Assembly (NCBI GenBank): GCA_038396625.1
Contig: CP121688.1
Span: forward strand, 1,302,001-1,366,000
DNA: 64,000 bases
Reading direction: 5' to 3'
From: G038396625 sp038396625
GTDB lineage: Bacteria > Bacillota > Clostridia > Peptostreptococcales > Thermotaleaceae
Below are positions 16,279 through 25,050 of this stretch, piece after piece (the first letter of the stretch is position 1; each line of letters opens with the position of its first letter). A program made the position numbers and the translations under genes. A model generated the notes under the pieces. It saw only the letters and a list, made by a program, of their open reading frames with translations. It had not been told where the DNA came from and ran no database searches.

Positions 16279-17937
16279 ATGAAGCTTACTGGGGCAGAAA
16301 TTGTATTAGCATGTCTAAAGGAACAGAGTGTAGATAAAATTTTTGGATATCCGGGTGGTGCAGTAATTCCACTATACGATGCATTATATGATCAACGAGA
16401 ACAATTTACACATATACTGACTTGTCATGAACAGGGTGCATCTCATGCGGCTGATGGATATGCAAGAACAACAGGAAAGGTAGGCGTTTGCTTTGCAACT
16501 TCTGGGCCTGGTGCAACCAATACCGTAACAGGTATTGCAACGGCTTATATGGACTCTGTTCCTTTAGTAGTTATAACAGGGCAAGTACCCTCAAATTTGT
16601 TGGGAAAAGATTCTTTTCAGGAAGTAGATATTACAGCGGTTACTTTACCGATTACGAAACATAACTACTTTGTAAGAGATATTGAAAAGTTAGCAGATGT
16701 GATAAGAGAAGCCTTTGAAATCGCCAAAAGTGGTAGACCTGGTCCTGTACTAATTGATATTCCCAAAAATGTTTTTTTAGAGAAAACAAATTACTATCCT
16801 AAAACAATGGAGTCCCCAAAACATACGACAGAGTATCATCTAGAGGATCAAAAACTAGTGGAAGCAGCAAAACTTATCAACGAATCTTCTAAACCTGTGA
16901 TTTATGCAGGGGGAGGGATTATATTATCTAGTGCTTCAAAAGAACTTTATGAATTGATCACCAAGGGAAATATCCCTATTGTCAATACGCTAATGGGACT
17001 AGGAAGTTTTCCTAGAGAACATCCATTATCTTTAGGATTGGTGGGAATGCATGGCTTAAAGGCTGCAAACTTAGCTGTAAGTAATAGTGATCTTATTATT
17101 GCAATAGGTGCAAGGTTTAGCGACCGTGTCATCGGTATTGCTGATGAGTTTGGTCCAAAGGCAAAAGTAATTCATATCGATATCGATAAATCAGAGGTAG
17201 GAAAAAATAAGGCAGTAGATTTATCCATATTGGGCAATATCAAGAGAATCTTAGCTGATTTAACAAAACGTGTTGCAAATAAGGATAGAAAACTGTGGTT
17301 TGATGAAATCAACCAATGGAAAATAGGAAAACCACAATCTGAAACAACCTTTACTGCTAAAAATATTCTTGATTGTGCAGGTGAGGTGTTAGGTGAAGAT
17401 AGCATTGTAACGACGGAAGTAGGGCAACATCAAATGTGGACAGCACAGCATTGGAAGTTCCACTCACCGAGAACTTTTGTTACTTCGGGAGGATTAGGTA
17501 CAATGGGTTATGGATTGGGAGCAGCAATCGGTGCTCAAGTTGGGAACCCTGATAAAACCGTATTACACATTGCAGGAGATGGAAGTTTTAGAATGAACTG
17601 TAATGAACTGGCTACGGTTTCTAAGTACAAATTACCAATTATTACATTGTTATTTAATAATAGCACATTAGGAATGGTGAGGCAGTGGCAGAAGCTATTT
17701 TGTGATGAACGATACTCTGAAACCGATATAACAGATGATGTGAACTATATAAAATTAGTAGAGGCCTATGGGTTAAAAGGCAAGAGAGTCGATAACTTAG
17801 TGGATCTCAAACTAGCGCTGAAAGAAGCCGTAGAAGAAGGAAAAGGACAGATCATTGAATGCGTTTTATCAAAGAATGACAATGTATTTCCAATGGTCCC
17901 TCCAGGAAAGCCGATCCATCATATTATTCTAGAATAA
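16279..17937 (+). CDS. ilvB: Acetolactate synthase, large (catalytic) subunit
   Basis: 552 aa. TPP- and FAD-dependent enzyme that condenses pyruvate with pyruvate or 2-oxobutyrate. The N-terminal TPP domain holds the catalytic glutamate in CHEQGASHAADGYAR (about residue 51); a central FAD domain and the C-terminal TPP domain with GDGSFRMN...NNSTLGMVRQWQ follow. Length is normal. Third gene of the operon; it pairs with the small subunit at 14591, from which it is separated by ilvC. Confidence 0.95.
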   Translation: MKLTGAEIVLACLKEQSVDKIFGYPGGAVIPLYDALYDQREQFTHILTCHEQGASHAADGYARTTGKVGVCFATSGPGATNTVTGIATAYMDSVPLVVITGQVPSNLLGKDSFQEVDITAVTLPITKHNYFVRDIEKLADVIREAFEIAKSGRPGPVLIDIPKNVFLEKTNYYPKTMESPKHTTEYHLEDQKLVEAAKLINESSKPVIYAGGGIILSSASKELYELITKGNIPIVNTLMGLGSFPREHPLSLGLVGMHGLKAANLAVSNSDLIIAIGARFSDRVIGIADEFGPKAKVIHIDIDKSEVGKNKAVDLSILGNIKRILADLTKRVANKDRKLWFDEINQWKIGKPQSETTFTAKNILDCAGEVLGEDSIVTTEVGQHQMWTAQHWKFHSPRTFVTSGGLGTMGYGLGAAIGAQVGNPDKTVLHIAGDGSFRMNCNELATVSKYKLPIITLLFNNSTLGMVRQWQKLFCDERYSETDITDDVNYIKLVEAYGLKGKRVDNLVDLKLALKEAVEEGKGQIIECVLSKNDNVFPMVPPGKPIHHIILE

Positions 17938-17950
17938 AGGAGGAAAATTC

Positions 17951-18871
17951 ATGGCGGATTCCTATGTGTTTTATCAAGGAGAAATTGTAAAGGAAAGTGA
18001 AGTAAATATTAGCATGCGGTGTAAAGCCTTTAACTATGGGTTAGGATGTTTTGAAGGGATTAGAGCTTACTGGGATAAAGAAGAAGGACAGCTCTATGCT
18101 TTCCGGTTAAAAGAGCATTATGAAAGACTACTTCAATCTTGTAAGGCACTATATATGCCGATTCCCTATACAGCACAGGAACTCTGTGATTGGACGGTTG
18201 AATTGTTAAGAAAAAATAATTTTAAGACAACCGTGTATATTCGACCAGTAGCTTTTAAAGGATCCAATGAATTATATCCAACTTTACTAGATGATGATAA
18301 CCGGGTATTAATATACTGTCAGCCTATGGGGAATTTTGCAGGAAAAGAAGCTTTTCGTGTAGGTGTATCTAGCTGGAGACGTATTTCAGATACCATGCTT
18401 CCACCAAGAACTAAAGCAACAGCAGCGTATTTAAATTCGGCATTAGCTTCTTTGGAGGTATTGCAAAATGGTTTTGATGAAGCAATTTTGTTAACGGATG
18501 ATGGCAAGGTTTGTGAAGGACCGGGAGAAAATGTGTTTATTGTGAAAAATGATCAACTGATCACACCTCCTCCATCGGATAATATATTAGAGGGAATTAC
18601 AAGAAATACCGTTATGCTTCTAGCGAAAAATGAACTGGGGATGGAGGTAGTGGAACGTAGTATTAGCAGAACAGAATTATACAATGCCCAGGAAGTATTT
18701 TTTAGCGGTACAGCTATGGAAGTGACATCTGTCATTGAGGTGGATCATCGCCAAGTAGGTACAGGAGAACCTGGAAAGGTATGTCAGAAGATTAAAGAGC
18801 TCTTCTTTGGCTTGACAACGGGTAAAAATCCCAAATATAAGGAATTTTGCACACCAATATACAAGAAATAA
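17951..18871 (+). CDS. ilvE: Branched-chain amino acid aminotransferase, class IV
   Basis: 306 aa. PLP-dependent fold-IV aminotransferase that performs the last step of Ile, Leu and Val synthesis. The PLP lysine is Lys155 in RTKATAAYLNS; other family signs are FNYGLGCFEGIRAYW (about 28-42), EGPGENVF and GITRNTVM. It begins 13 bases after ilvB, with AAAGGAGGA as the ribosome site. No ilvD or leu genes are in the window. Confidence 0.94.
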   Translation: MADSYVFYQGEIVKESEVNISMRCKAFNYGLGCFEGIRAYWDKEEGQLYAFRLKEHYERLLQSCKALYMPIPYTAQELCDWTVELLRKNNFKTTVYIRPVAFKGSNELYPTLLDDDNRVLIYCQPMGNFAGKEAFRVGVSSWRRISDTMLPPRTKATAAYLNSALASLEVLQNGFDEAILLTDDGKVCEGPGENVFIVKNDQLITPPPSDNILEGITRNTVMLLAKNELGMEVVERSISRTELYNAQEVFFSGTAMEVTSVIEVDHRQVGTGEPGKVCQKIKELFFGLTTGKNPKYKEFCTPIYKK

Positions 18872-18879
18872 TATTTCGC

Positions 18880-18908
18880 TTGACAAATAGTGTGTATGGG
18901 TGTAGTAT
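18880..18908 (+). promoter_or_regulatory. Sigma-A promoter of the methionine operon
   Basis: -35 TTGACA (18880-18885), 17-base spacer, -10 TAGTAT (18903-18908), directly upstream of the SAM riboswitch. Confidence 0.75.
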
Positions 18909-18939
18909 GGAAAATAAATAAATTTGAATATTGCATTTA

Positions 18940-19056
18940 CTTCTTATCAAGAGAGACGGAGGGACTGGCCCAAAGATGTCTCGGCAACCTTCAAACCATG
19001 TGTTTGAAAAGGTGCCAATTCCAGCAGAGTTTTAATTCTGAGAGATGAGAAGAAGA
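18940..19056 (+). promoter_or_regulatory. SAM-I (S-box) riboswitch
   Basis: S-box core is clear: CTTATCAAGAGAGACGGAGG, then ACTGGCCC, GATGTCTCGGCAACC, a variable hairpin, AAGGTGCCAATTCC and closing AGAGATGAGAAG. It binds S-adenosylmethionine and switches off transcription of the downstream methionine genes through the terminator at 19075. Confidence 0.97.
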
Positions 19057-19074
19057 GCTAGAGATATAATTCTT

Positions 19075-19109
19075 AAGCCTTCTCCATTGATCAGGAGAAG
19101 GCTTTTTTG
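19075..19109 (+). terminator. Riboswitch-controlled terminator
   Basis: AAGCCTTCTCC (19075-19085) pairs with GGAGAAGGCTT (19094-19104), followed by TTTTTG. It is the expression platform of the SAM riboswitch. Confidence 0.9.
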
Positions 19110-19135
19110 TATTTATTTATAAGGGAGGTTCAATG

Positions 19136-20416
19136 ATGAACAAAAAATGGAGATTTTCAACATTAGCTGTACAGGGAGGATATACAGTAGATGAGACAGG
19201 TGCAAGGACATTGCCTATCCATCAAACAGCATCTTATCAAATGCAAGATGCAGACCATGCGGCTAGATTGTTTGACTTGCAGGAACAAGGTAATATTTAC
19301 ACAAGAATCATAAATCCCACAACTTCAGCTTTTGAGGAAAAAATCAATTTGCTGGAGGGTGGCGTAGGTGCCTTGGCAACAGCTTCAGGGCAGGCTGCCA
19401 TCACCCTTGCCATCTTAAATATATGTAAGTCAGGAGAGCATATTGTGTCTGCCAGTACTTTATATGGTGGTACCTATACCCTTTTTGACCATACCTTTAA
19501 AAAGATGGGGATAGAGGTTAGCTTTGTAGATCCTGATGCAGCTATTGAAGAAATAAAAAAACAGTTTCGACCCAATACAAAAGCTTTATATGCTGAAACC
19601 ATTGGAAATCCAAGATTAAATGTTCTAGATATCCAGAAATTTTCACAGGTTGCAAAAGAATATAAAGTGCCCTTGATTATAGACAATACCTTTGCTACTC
19701 CTTATCTTTGTAGACCCCTTGAATATGGTGCAAATATCGTCGTTCATTCTGCTACTAAATACATAGGCGGCCATGGAAATAGTATCGGTGGTGTAATTGT
19801 AGATGGGGGAAATTTTGACTGGAAAAATGGAAAATATCCTGAATTAGTAGAGCCTGACCCAAGTTATCATGGCATCAAATATTTTGAAACATTTCACAAT
19901 CAAGCCTATATTGTCAAGGCGCGGGTGCAATTGTTGCGAGATATAGGCTCTTGTTTAAGCCCATTTAATGCTTTTTTACTTAGCTTAGGGTTAGAGACTT
20001 TGCCCTTAAGAATGGAAAAACATAGTGAAAATGCTTTGAAATTGGCAAAGTTTTTACAAAATCATGAGAAAGTATCTTGGGTAAATTATCCTAACCTTCA
20101 AAACTATGATTACTACTGTTTAACTCAGAAATATTTATCAAAGGGTAGCGGCGGGATGCTTGCATTTGGCATTAAAGGTGGCACGCAAGCAGGGAAAATA
20201 TTCATTAATGCTGTAAAACTAGCGACCCTTGTACCGAATGTGGGAGATGCCAGAACCCTGGTCATTCATCCAGGAAGTACTACCCACAGACAACTAACAG
20301 AAGAACAACAGTTATCTTCAGGTGTTACCGCAGATTTAATACGAGTTTCTGTAGGGATTGAAGACATTGAAGATATTATAGAAGATTTTGATCAAGCATT
20401 AGAGCAAGTAAAATAG
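19136..20416 (+). CDS. metY: O-acetylhomoserine aminocarboxypropyltransferase (sulfhydrylase)
   Basis: 426 aa. PLP enzyme that makes homocysteine from O-acetylhomoserine and sulfide. Signs are RFSTLAVQGGYTVDETGAR at the N-terminus, TASGQAAITLA and the PLP lysine (about residue 208) in VVHSATKYIGGHG; the length is that of the Met17/MetY group, longer than cystathionine synthases. ATG 19133 and 19136 are adjacent; the second is better spaced from AAGGGAGG. It is controlled by the S-box and is followed by metA, which supplies its substrate. Confidence 0.93.
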   Translation: MNKKWRFSTLAVQGGYTVDETGARTLPIHQTASYQMQDADHAARLFDLQEQGNIYTRIINPTTSAFEEKINLLEGGVGALATASGQAAITLAILNICKSGEHIVSASTLYGGTYTLFDHTFKKMGIEVSFVDPDAAIEEIKKQFRPNTKALYAETIGNPRLNVLDIQKFSQVAKEYKVPLIIDNTFATPYLCRPLEYGANIVVHSATKYIGGHGNSIGGVIVDGGNFDWKNGKYPELVEPDPSYHGIKYFETFHNQAYIVKARVQLLRDIGSCLSPFNAFLLSLGLETLPLRMEKHSENALKLAKFLQNHEKVSWVNYPNLQNYDYYCLTQKYLSKGSGGMLAFGIKGGTQAGKIFINAVKLATLVPNVGDARTLVIHPGSTTHRQLTEEQQLSSGVTADLIRVSVGIEDIEDIIEDFDQALEQVK

Positions 20417-20454
20417 CAGCAATATATCAGAATATAAAAAGGAGTGTGATCCAG

Positions 20455-21372
20455 GTGCCAGTAATTATTCCAGAGGAGCTTCCAGCCTCAGAAATTCTTG
20501 TGAATGAAAATATATTTGTGATGAATGAAAAGCGTGCCCTACATCAAGATATTCGACCACTTAAAATCGCTATTTTAAACTTGATGCCTACAAAGATTGA
20601 GACCGAAACTCAGTTACTTCGCTTAGTAGGAAATACACCCATACAGATAGAAATCGAATTTTTACATCCCCAAAGTTATCAATCTAAAAACACACCTCAA
20701 GAGCATATTCTTACATTTTATAAAACATTTGAAGAAATCAAAGAGCATAAATTTGACGGGATGATTATAACGGGTGCTCCTGTTGAACAGATGGGGTTTG
20801 AAGAAGTGGATTACTGGGATGAATTAAAAGAAATCATGGATTATGCAAAGAAAAATGTGACTTCTACTCTTTATATTTGTTGGGGGGCCCAAGCTGGACT
20901 ATATTATTATTATAATGTTCCAAAGTATCAACTAGATAAAAAAATGTTTGGTGTTTTCTCCCATAGAGTGAATACAAAGAAAAACAAGCTCTTAAGAGGA
21001 TTTGATGATGAATTTTATGCACCCCATTCGAGGCATACAGAAGTAAGAAAGGAAGATATTCAAAAACATTCCCAACTAGAGGTGTTAGTAGAATCAGAAG
21101 ATGCAGGTGTGTACATTGTGGCATCTCAGGATGGAAGACAGATTTTTGTAACAGGGCATTCAGAATATGACATAGATGTGTTGAAAACAGAGTACGAAAG
21201 AGATAAGGCAAAGGGATTGAATATCCATGTCCCCAAGAATTATTTTCAAGACGATGATCCTCAAAAATCTCCTACAGTAAAATGGAGAGGACATGCAAAC
21301 TTATTATTTTCAAATTGGTTGAATTATTATGTGTATCAAGAAACACCCTACGACATCAACCAGATCAAGTAA
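20455..21372 (+). CDS. metA: Homoserine O-acetyltransferase (MetA type)
   Basis: 305 aa. It acylates homoserine, the first step of methionine synthesis. From GTG 20455 (MPVIIPEELP) the catalytic residues fall exactly at family numbering: Cys142 in CWGAQAGLYYYY, His235 and Glu237 in GHSEYD. Residue 111 is Glu (ITGAPVEQM); published work on MetA showed that Glu here gives acetyl-CoA and Gly gives succinyl-CoA use, so this is an acetyltransferase. That fits the O-acetylhomoserine sulfhydrylase next to it. A GTG at 20446 is too close to the AAAAGGAG site. Confidence 0.94.
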   Translation: MPVIIPEELPASEILVNENIFVMNEKRALHQDIRPLKIAILNLMPTKIETETQLLRLVGNTPIQIEIEFLHPQSYQSKNTPQEHILTFYKTFEEIKEHKFDGMIITGAPVEQMGFEEVDYWDELKEIMDYAKKNVTSTLYICWGAQAGLYYYYNVPKYQLDKKMFGVFSHRVNTKKNKLLRGFDDEFYAPHSRHTEVRKEDIQKHSQLEVLVESEDAGVYIVASQDGRQIFVTGHSEYDIDVLKTEYERDKAKGLNIHVPKNYFQDDDPQKSPTVKWRGHANLLFSNWLNYYVYQETPYDINQIK

Positions 21373-21406
21373 AATGCAGCCAAAACAATTGTTTTGGCTG
21401 CATTTT
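21371..21406. terminator. Perfect-palindrome bidirectional terminator
   Basis: A 36-base perfect palindrome: AAAATGCAGCCAAAACAA followed by its exact complement. It starts within the metA stop and also lies downstream of the convergent TauE-like gene, so it can end both transcripts. Confidence 0.9.
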
Positions 21407-21425
21407 GCGTTATAATATAAGTAAA

Positions 21426-22181
21426 TTAATGTACGATATTAAAAGAAAGCTTGATCATAAAAGAAAGAGAAATCAATATAAAAATAGGTTTGATGAGTTT
21501 AGATCCATTTTTAATAGCCAATTTTGTGCCTAAGAGAGCACCAAGCATCATGGCAATGCCCATAGGAATGCCTATGGAGTAAATGATTTTGCCATGAAAA
21601 GCGAAAACCAAAAAGGATGTAATGCCGCTACAAGCGTTTAGTACCTTTGCATTCCCACAGCTATATAAAAAATTAAATCCTAAAAAAGTAATAAATGAAA
21701 AGATAAGAAAAGAGCCTGTCCCAGGTCCAAAAAATCCATCATAAAAGCCTAAAATGAATGCAATAATACAGCCAATGAGGATATTTTTTTTATGGATACC
21801 CGTAAAGTTGTCTTGGCTGCCCAAGTCTTTTTTGAAAATAGTATAAAGACATACAATCGCTAGCAGTACGATAATAATCCCATTAAGAATTTTTTGGTTA
21901 ATCATTAAGACGGTATTTACCCCGATGATTGCACCTAAAATGGTACATGGAATCATGTACTTTAATAGGGGAAAATATACTTTCTTCGATTGGATAAATT
22001 TCATGGCACTGGAAAACATGCCGAACATAGCACCAAGTTTATTTGTCCCTAAGGCATAATGGGGTGGTATACCGAAGGCAAATAGTGCAGGAATGCTGAT
22101 GAGACCGCCTCCGCCCGCGATTGCATCAATAAATTGAGCCAGAAAACCAAAAAAACATAGATAAATAATTTTTATGTCCAT
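21426..22181 (-). CDS. TauE/SafE family membrane transporter
   Basis: 251 aa. Integral membrane protein with about eight hydrophobic segments, of the sulfite/sulfonate exporter (TauE/SafE) family. Family signs: FIDAIAGGGGLISIPAL near the N-terminus and GFYDGFFGPGTGSFLIF in the middle. I choose ATG 22181 (MDIKIIYLC), which has AGGAG ten bases upstream; the open frame continues 89 codons farther but overlaps the divergent LysM gene and lacks a good site. Being convergent with the methionine operon, a link to sulfur export is plausible. The palindrome at 22208-22227 may be its operator. Confidence 0.85.
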   Translation of the reverse strand: MDIKIIYLCFFGFLAQFIDAIAGGGGLISIPALFAFGIPPHYALGTNKLGAMFGMFSSAMKFIQSKKVYFPLLKYMIPCTILGAIIGVNTVLMINQKILNGIIIVLLAIVCLYTIFKKDLGSQDNFTGIHKKNILIGCIIAFILGFYDGFFGPGTGSFLIFSFITFLGFNFLYSCGNAKVLNACSGITSFLVFAFHGKIIYSIGIPMGIAMMLGALLGTKLAIKNGSKLIKPIFILISLSFMIKLSFNIVH

Positions 22182-22207
22182 GAAGATCACGCTCCTGTCA
22201 GTATGTA

Positions 22208-22227
22208 CGCTACAATTTATTGTAACG
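22208..22227. promoter_or_regulatory. 20-bp palindrome between divergent genes
   Basis: CGCTACAATTTATTGTAACG: 9-bp arms with one mismatch around TT, 27 bases upstream of the TauE-like start. Such dyads are typical repressor sites. Confidence 0.4.
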
Positions 22228-22391
22228 AATAAAACCAAAAAAGTCACGGGAAAAATCACAAATAAGAGATCAAAAATAAAAAGTGAATGAAAAAACAGAT
22301 TGTGAGGTAAGATCTTGCTAAAAATGATAACCATATGGGATACAAGTGAATAAAATAATATGAAAGAAATTTTAAAAAAGAAGGTGAAGTA

Positions 22392-23915
22392 ATGGCAAAT
22401 ACACCTAGTATAACCTATATTGTAAAACCAGGGGACTCCTTGTATCAAATTGCCCGTAAATTTAATACAACAGTAGAAAACATTGTGGCGTTTAATGGTT
22501 TAAGTAGTACAAGTCTTAATGTGGGTCAAGAACTTCAGATTCCTGTTGGGACAGAGTATCGTGTTCAGCCGGGAGATACCCTATATACTATTGCACAAAA
22601 ATTTAATACAACGGTAGGAAGTTTAGTTGCCTTAAATGGTTTGACAAGTACCATGTTAATGATTGGACAGATGCTTAAGATTCCTTTTTACACAGAAGTA
22701 GTAGTTACTGTAAATGTGGCAAATATTCGCACAGGACCGGGAGAGAATTATCCTATTCGGACACAGATGGATAGAAATGCGCATCTTCCTGTGATAGGTA
22801 CTCGGCGTAATTGGTATAGGGTAAAATTATTTAATGGCACAGAGGGCTGGATTAGAGATGATTTGGTAGAACGCTTTGTATATGGAGGCGAAAAACCAAT
22901 AGTAGGAATTTTAGGGTTTTATACCCTAGAGGAAGGACCTGCCTTGCCTAGTTCCTATGAATCCTTTGTTAATCATACCTCGTTAATTTCTGGAATAGGA
23001 TTGTTTATGTTTAGAATGGATCAGCAAAATCCTACACAAATTGAGAAATTTGGAGAATTTACAGATCAATATGTTAAGGATTTGGTTTCCATTGGTCATA
23101 GGCAGAATGTAAAAGTTCTCGCAGTAGTTCATAATCTTCTCTATCGACCAGGAGGTGTTGAAGCATCCAAAAATGTGGTTAGAGAAATGCTTGCCACTAA
23201 AGAGACCCGCCAGACTTTCATTCAAAATGTGATTCTTCTTATTGAAAAATATAATTTTGATGGTGTCAATATAGACATTGAAGATGTGTATATTGAAGAT
23301 AGTGAGAAATTATCCTTATTCTATACAGAGTTGGGAGAGGCATTAAGAAGAAAAAATTATTACCTGTCTGCTTCTATTCCTGCTAGAGTAAGTGATGAGC
23401 CCTTTAATCCTTTTTCTGATCCATTTAATTATGATGTGATCGGAAAAGCTGTAGATGAATTTGTAGTAATGCTTTACAATGAGCATGGATGGCCTGGAAG
23501 TGGACCAGGGCCTGTGGTTTCTATAGGATGGATGGAAAGGGTGTTAAAGTATACTATTAGCAAAATGCCCAATGATAAGATTGTGGCGGCGGTATCTGTA
23601 TTTGGATTTGATTTTAACTTGACCACAGGTAAAAACACCTATGCAACTTATGAAATGGCGATGAATTTAGCCCGAAAATATAATAAAGAAGTTATGTTTG
23701 ACAAAGAAACACAGACACCTATGTTTGCTTATCAAGATGAGCAAGGAAATCAGCATGAAGTATGGTTTGAAAATGCAGCAAGCATCTATGCAAAGGCGAA
23801 GTTAGCCTGGGATTTGGGAATTAAGGGTATTGCGTTGTGGCGTTTAGGAATGGAAGATCCTAACATATGGACAATGCTTGAAAGAGATGTAGTTGTAAAA
23901 AAATATATAAGATAA
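22392..23915 (+). CDS. Spore-type cell-wall hydrolase: 2 LysM, SH3, glycoside hydrolase 18
   Basis: 507 aa. Two LysM repeats (about 6-53 and 55-100: YIVKPGDSLYQIARKFN, YRVQPGDTLYTIAQKFN), an SH3 domain (about 103-162: VANIRTGPGENYPIRT), then a GH18 domain (about 170-500). The GH18 catalytic run is FDGVNIDIEDV, with Asp290, Asp295 and acid Glu297. The organisation follows the SleL/YaaH cortex-fragment hydrolases of spores, N-acetylglucosaminidases acting during germination, with an added SH3 domain. No signal peptide, as is usual for spore-coat-located members. ATG with GAAGGTGA upstream; terminator at 23914. Confidence 0.9.
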   Translation: MANTPSITYIVKPGDSLYQIARKFNTTVENIVAFNGLSSTSLNVGQELQIPVGTEYRVQPGDTLYTIAQKFNTTVGSLVALNGLTSTMLMIGQMLKIPFYTEVVVTVNVANIRTGPGENYPIRTQMDRNAHLPVIGTRRNWYRVKLFNGTEGWIRDDLVERFVYGGEKPIVGILGFYTLEEGPALPSSYESFVNHTSLISGIGLFMFRMDQQNPTQIEKFGEFTDQYVKDLVSIGHRQNVKVLAVVHNLLYRPGGVEASKNVVREMLATKETRQTFIQNVILLIEKYNFDGVNIDIEDVYIEDSEKLSLFYTELGEALRRKNYYLSASIPARVSDEPFNPFSDPFNYDVIGKAVDEFVVMLYNEHGWPGSGPGPVVSIGWMERVLKYTISKMPNDKIVAAVSVFGFDFNLTTGKNTYATYEMAMNLARKYNKEVMFDKETQTPMFAYQDEQGNQHEVWFENAASIYAKAKLAWDLGIKGIALWRLGMEDPNIWTMLERDVVVKKYIR

Positions 23916-23949
23916 AAATTTAGGGCGAGATACTCGCTCTAAATTTTTG
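23914..23949 (+). terminator. Terminator after LysM/GH18 gene
   Basis: AAAATTTAGGGCGAG (23915-23929) pairs with CTCGCTCTAAATTTT region (23933-23948) across a 4-5 base loop, then TTTG. Confidence 0.75.
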
Positions 23950-24053
23950 ATTTGAATGACAGAAGAAGTTAAAGGTATTTTGAAATAAGAAATAGAATAT
24001 AGAAAATAATCAATCTATATTTTTGTGATAAGAGAAGCAGAGGAGGAATCAAA

Positions 24054-25034
24054 ATGAAAAAACCTAAAATATATGTAACGAGAGATCTGCCAGGAGATGC
24101 GATCTCTTTTTTGAGGAAATACTGTGAGGTAGAAGTCAATATGGAAGATAGAACATTAACCAAAGAAGAACTTTTACATAATATCCAAGAGAAAGATGGT
24201 GTTTTATGCCAATTGTTGGATGTTTTAAATGAGGAAGTTTTAGAACAAGCAAAGCATGTGAAAGTTTTTGCTAATTGCGCTGTAGGCTATAACAATATTG
24301 ATGTAGATGCTGCAACCCAAAGAGGGATTTTGATTACCAATACCCCAGGTGTTTTAGATGATGCTACTGCAGACTTAACATGGGCACTTTTGTTTGCAGC
24401 AGCAAGAAAAGTCCCATCGGCAGAGCGATATATAAAAGAAGGAAAATTTACTAACTGGAGCCCGAATTTATTCTTGGGACGAGATATTACAGGAAAAACA
24501 TTAGGGGTGATTGGCGCTGGACGAATTGGACAAAACTTTGCTCGTAAAGCAAAGGCTTTTGGTATGAAAGTTTATTATTATAATCGAAATAGAAATCGAG
24601 GATTTGAGGAGGAAACAGGAGCGATCTATGCTAGCAAGGAAGAATTGCTGCGTATTGCTGACTTTGTTACATTACATGTGCCTTTGACAGAGGAAACCCA
24701 TCATTTTATTGGAGAGAAAGAATTTGAAATGATGAAAAAAACAGCCATACTAATTAATGTAGCGCGAGGCCCTGTTGTAGATGAAAAAGCATTAGTAAAT
24801 GCATTAGAAACGGGACAAATAGGGGGTGCTGGACTAGACGTTTTTGAAAATGAGCCTAAGGTAGAGTCAGCCCTATTAGATATGGAAAATGTAGTTGTAA
24901 CGCCTCATATTGGCAGTGGTACCATAGAAGCAAGAAGTAATATGGCAATGATGGCAGCTAAAAATGTATTAGCAGGAGCAAGAGGAGAACTACCTCCAAA
25001 CTGCCTAAATCCAGAGGCGTTGAAATTTGTATAA
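24054..25034 (+). CDS. 2-hydroxyacid dehydrogenase (glyoxylate/hydroxypyruvate reductase type)
   Basis: 326 aa. D-isomer-specific 2-hydroxyacid dehydrogenase. NAD-binding motif GVIGAGRIGQNFARKA (about 150-165) and the catalytic triad in NVARGP (Arg), FENEP (Glu) and TPHIGSGT (His). The closest match by eye is the GyaR/glycerate dehydrogenase group, reducing glyoxylate or hydroxypyruvate. ATG with AGGAGGA upstream. It is followed 16 bases later by a regulator pseudogene, so it may once have been linked to a regulated catabolic cluster. Confidence 0.88.
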   Translation: MKKPKIYVTRDLPGDAISFLRKYCEVEVNMEDRTLTKEELLHNIQEKDGVLCQLLDVLNEEVLEQAKHVKVFANCAVGYNNIDVDAATQRGILITNTPGVLDDATADLTWALLFAAARKVPSAERYIKEGKFTNWSPNLFLGRDITGKTLGVIGAGRIGQNFARKAKAFGMKVYYYNRNRNRGFEEETGAIYASKEELLRIADFVTLHVPLTEETHHFIGEKEFEMMKKTAILINVARGPVVDEKALVNALETGQIGGAGLDVFENEPKVESALLDMENVVVTPHIGSGTIEARSNMAMMAAKNVLAGARGELPPNCLNPEALKFV

Positions 25035-25050
25035 TGTAGGTGATTAAGTA

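Noticed and set aside
21426..22448. A 340-aa version of the TauE-like protein
   Set aside because: The extra 89 N-terminal residues overlap the divergent LysM gene and have no family-like sequence; ATG 22181 has a proper ribosome site.
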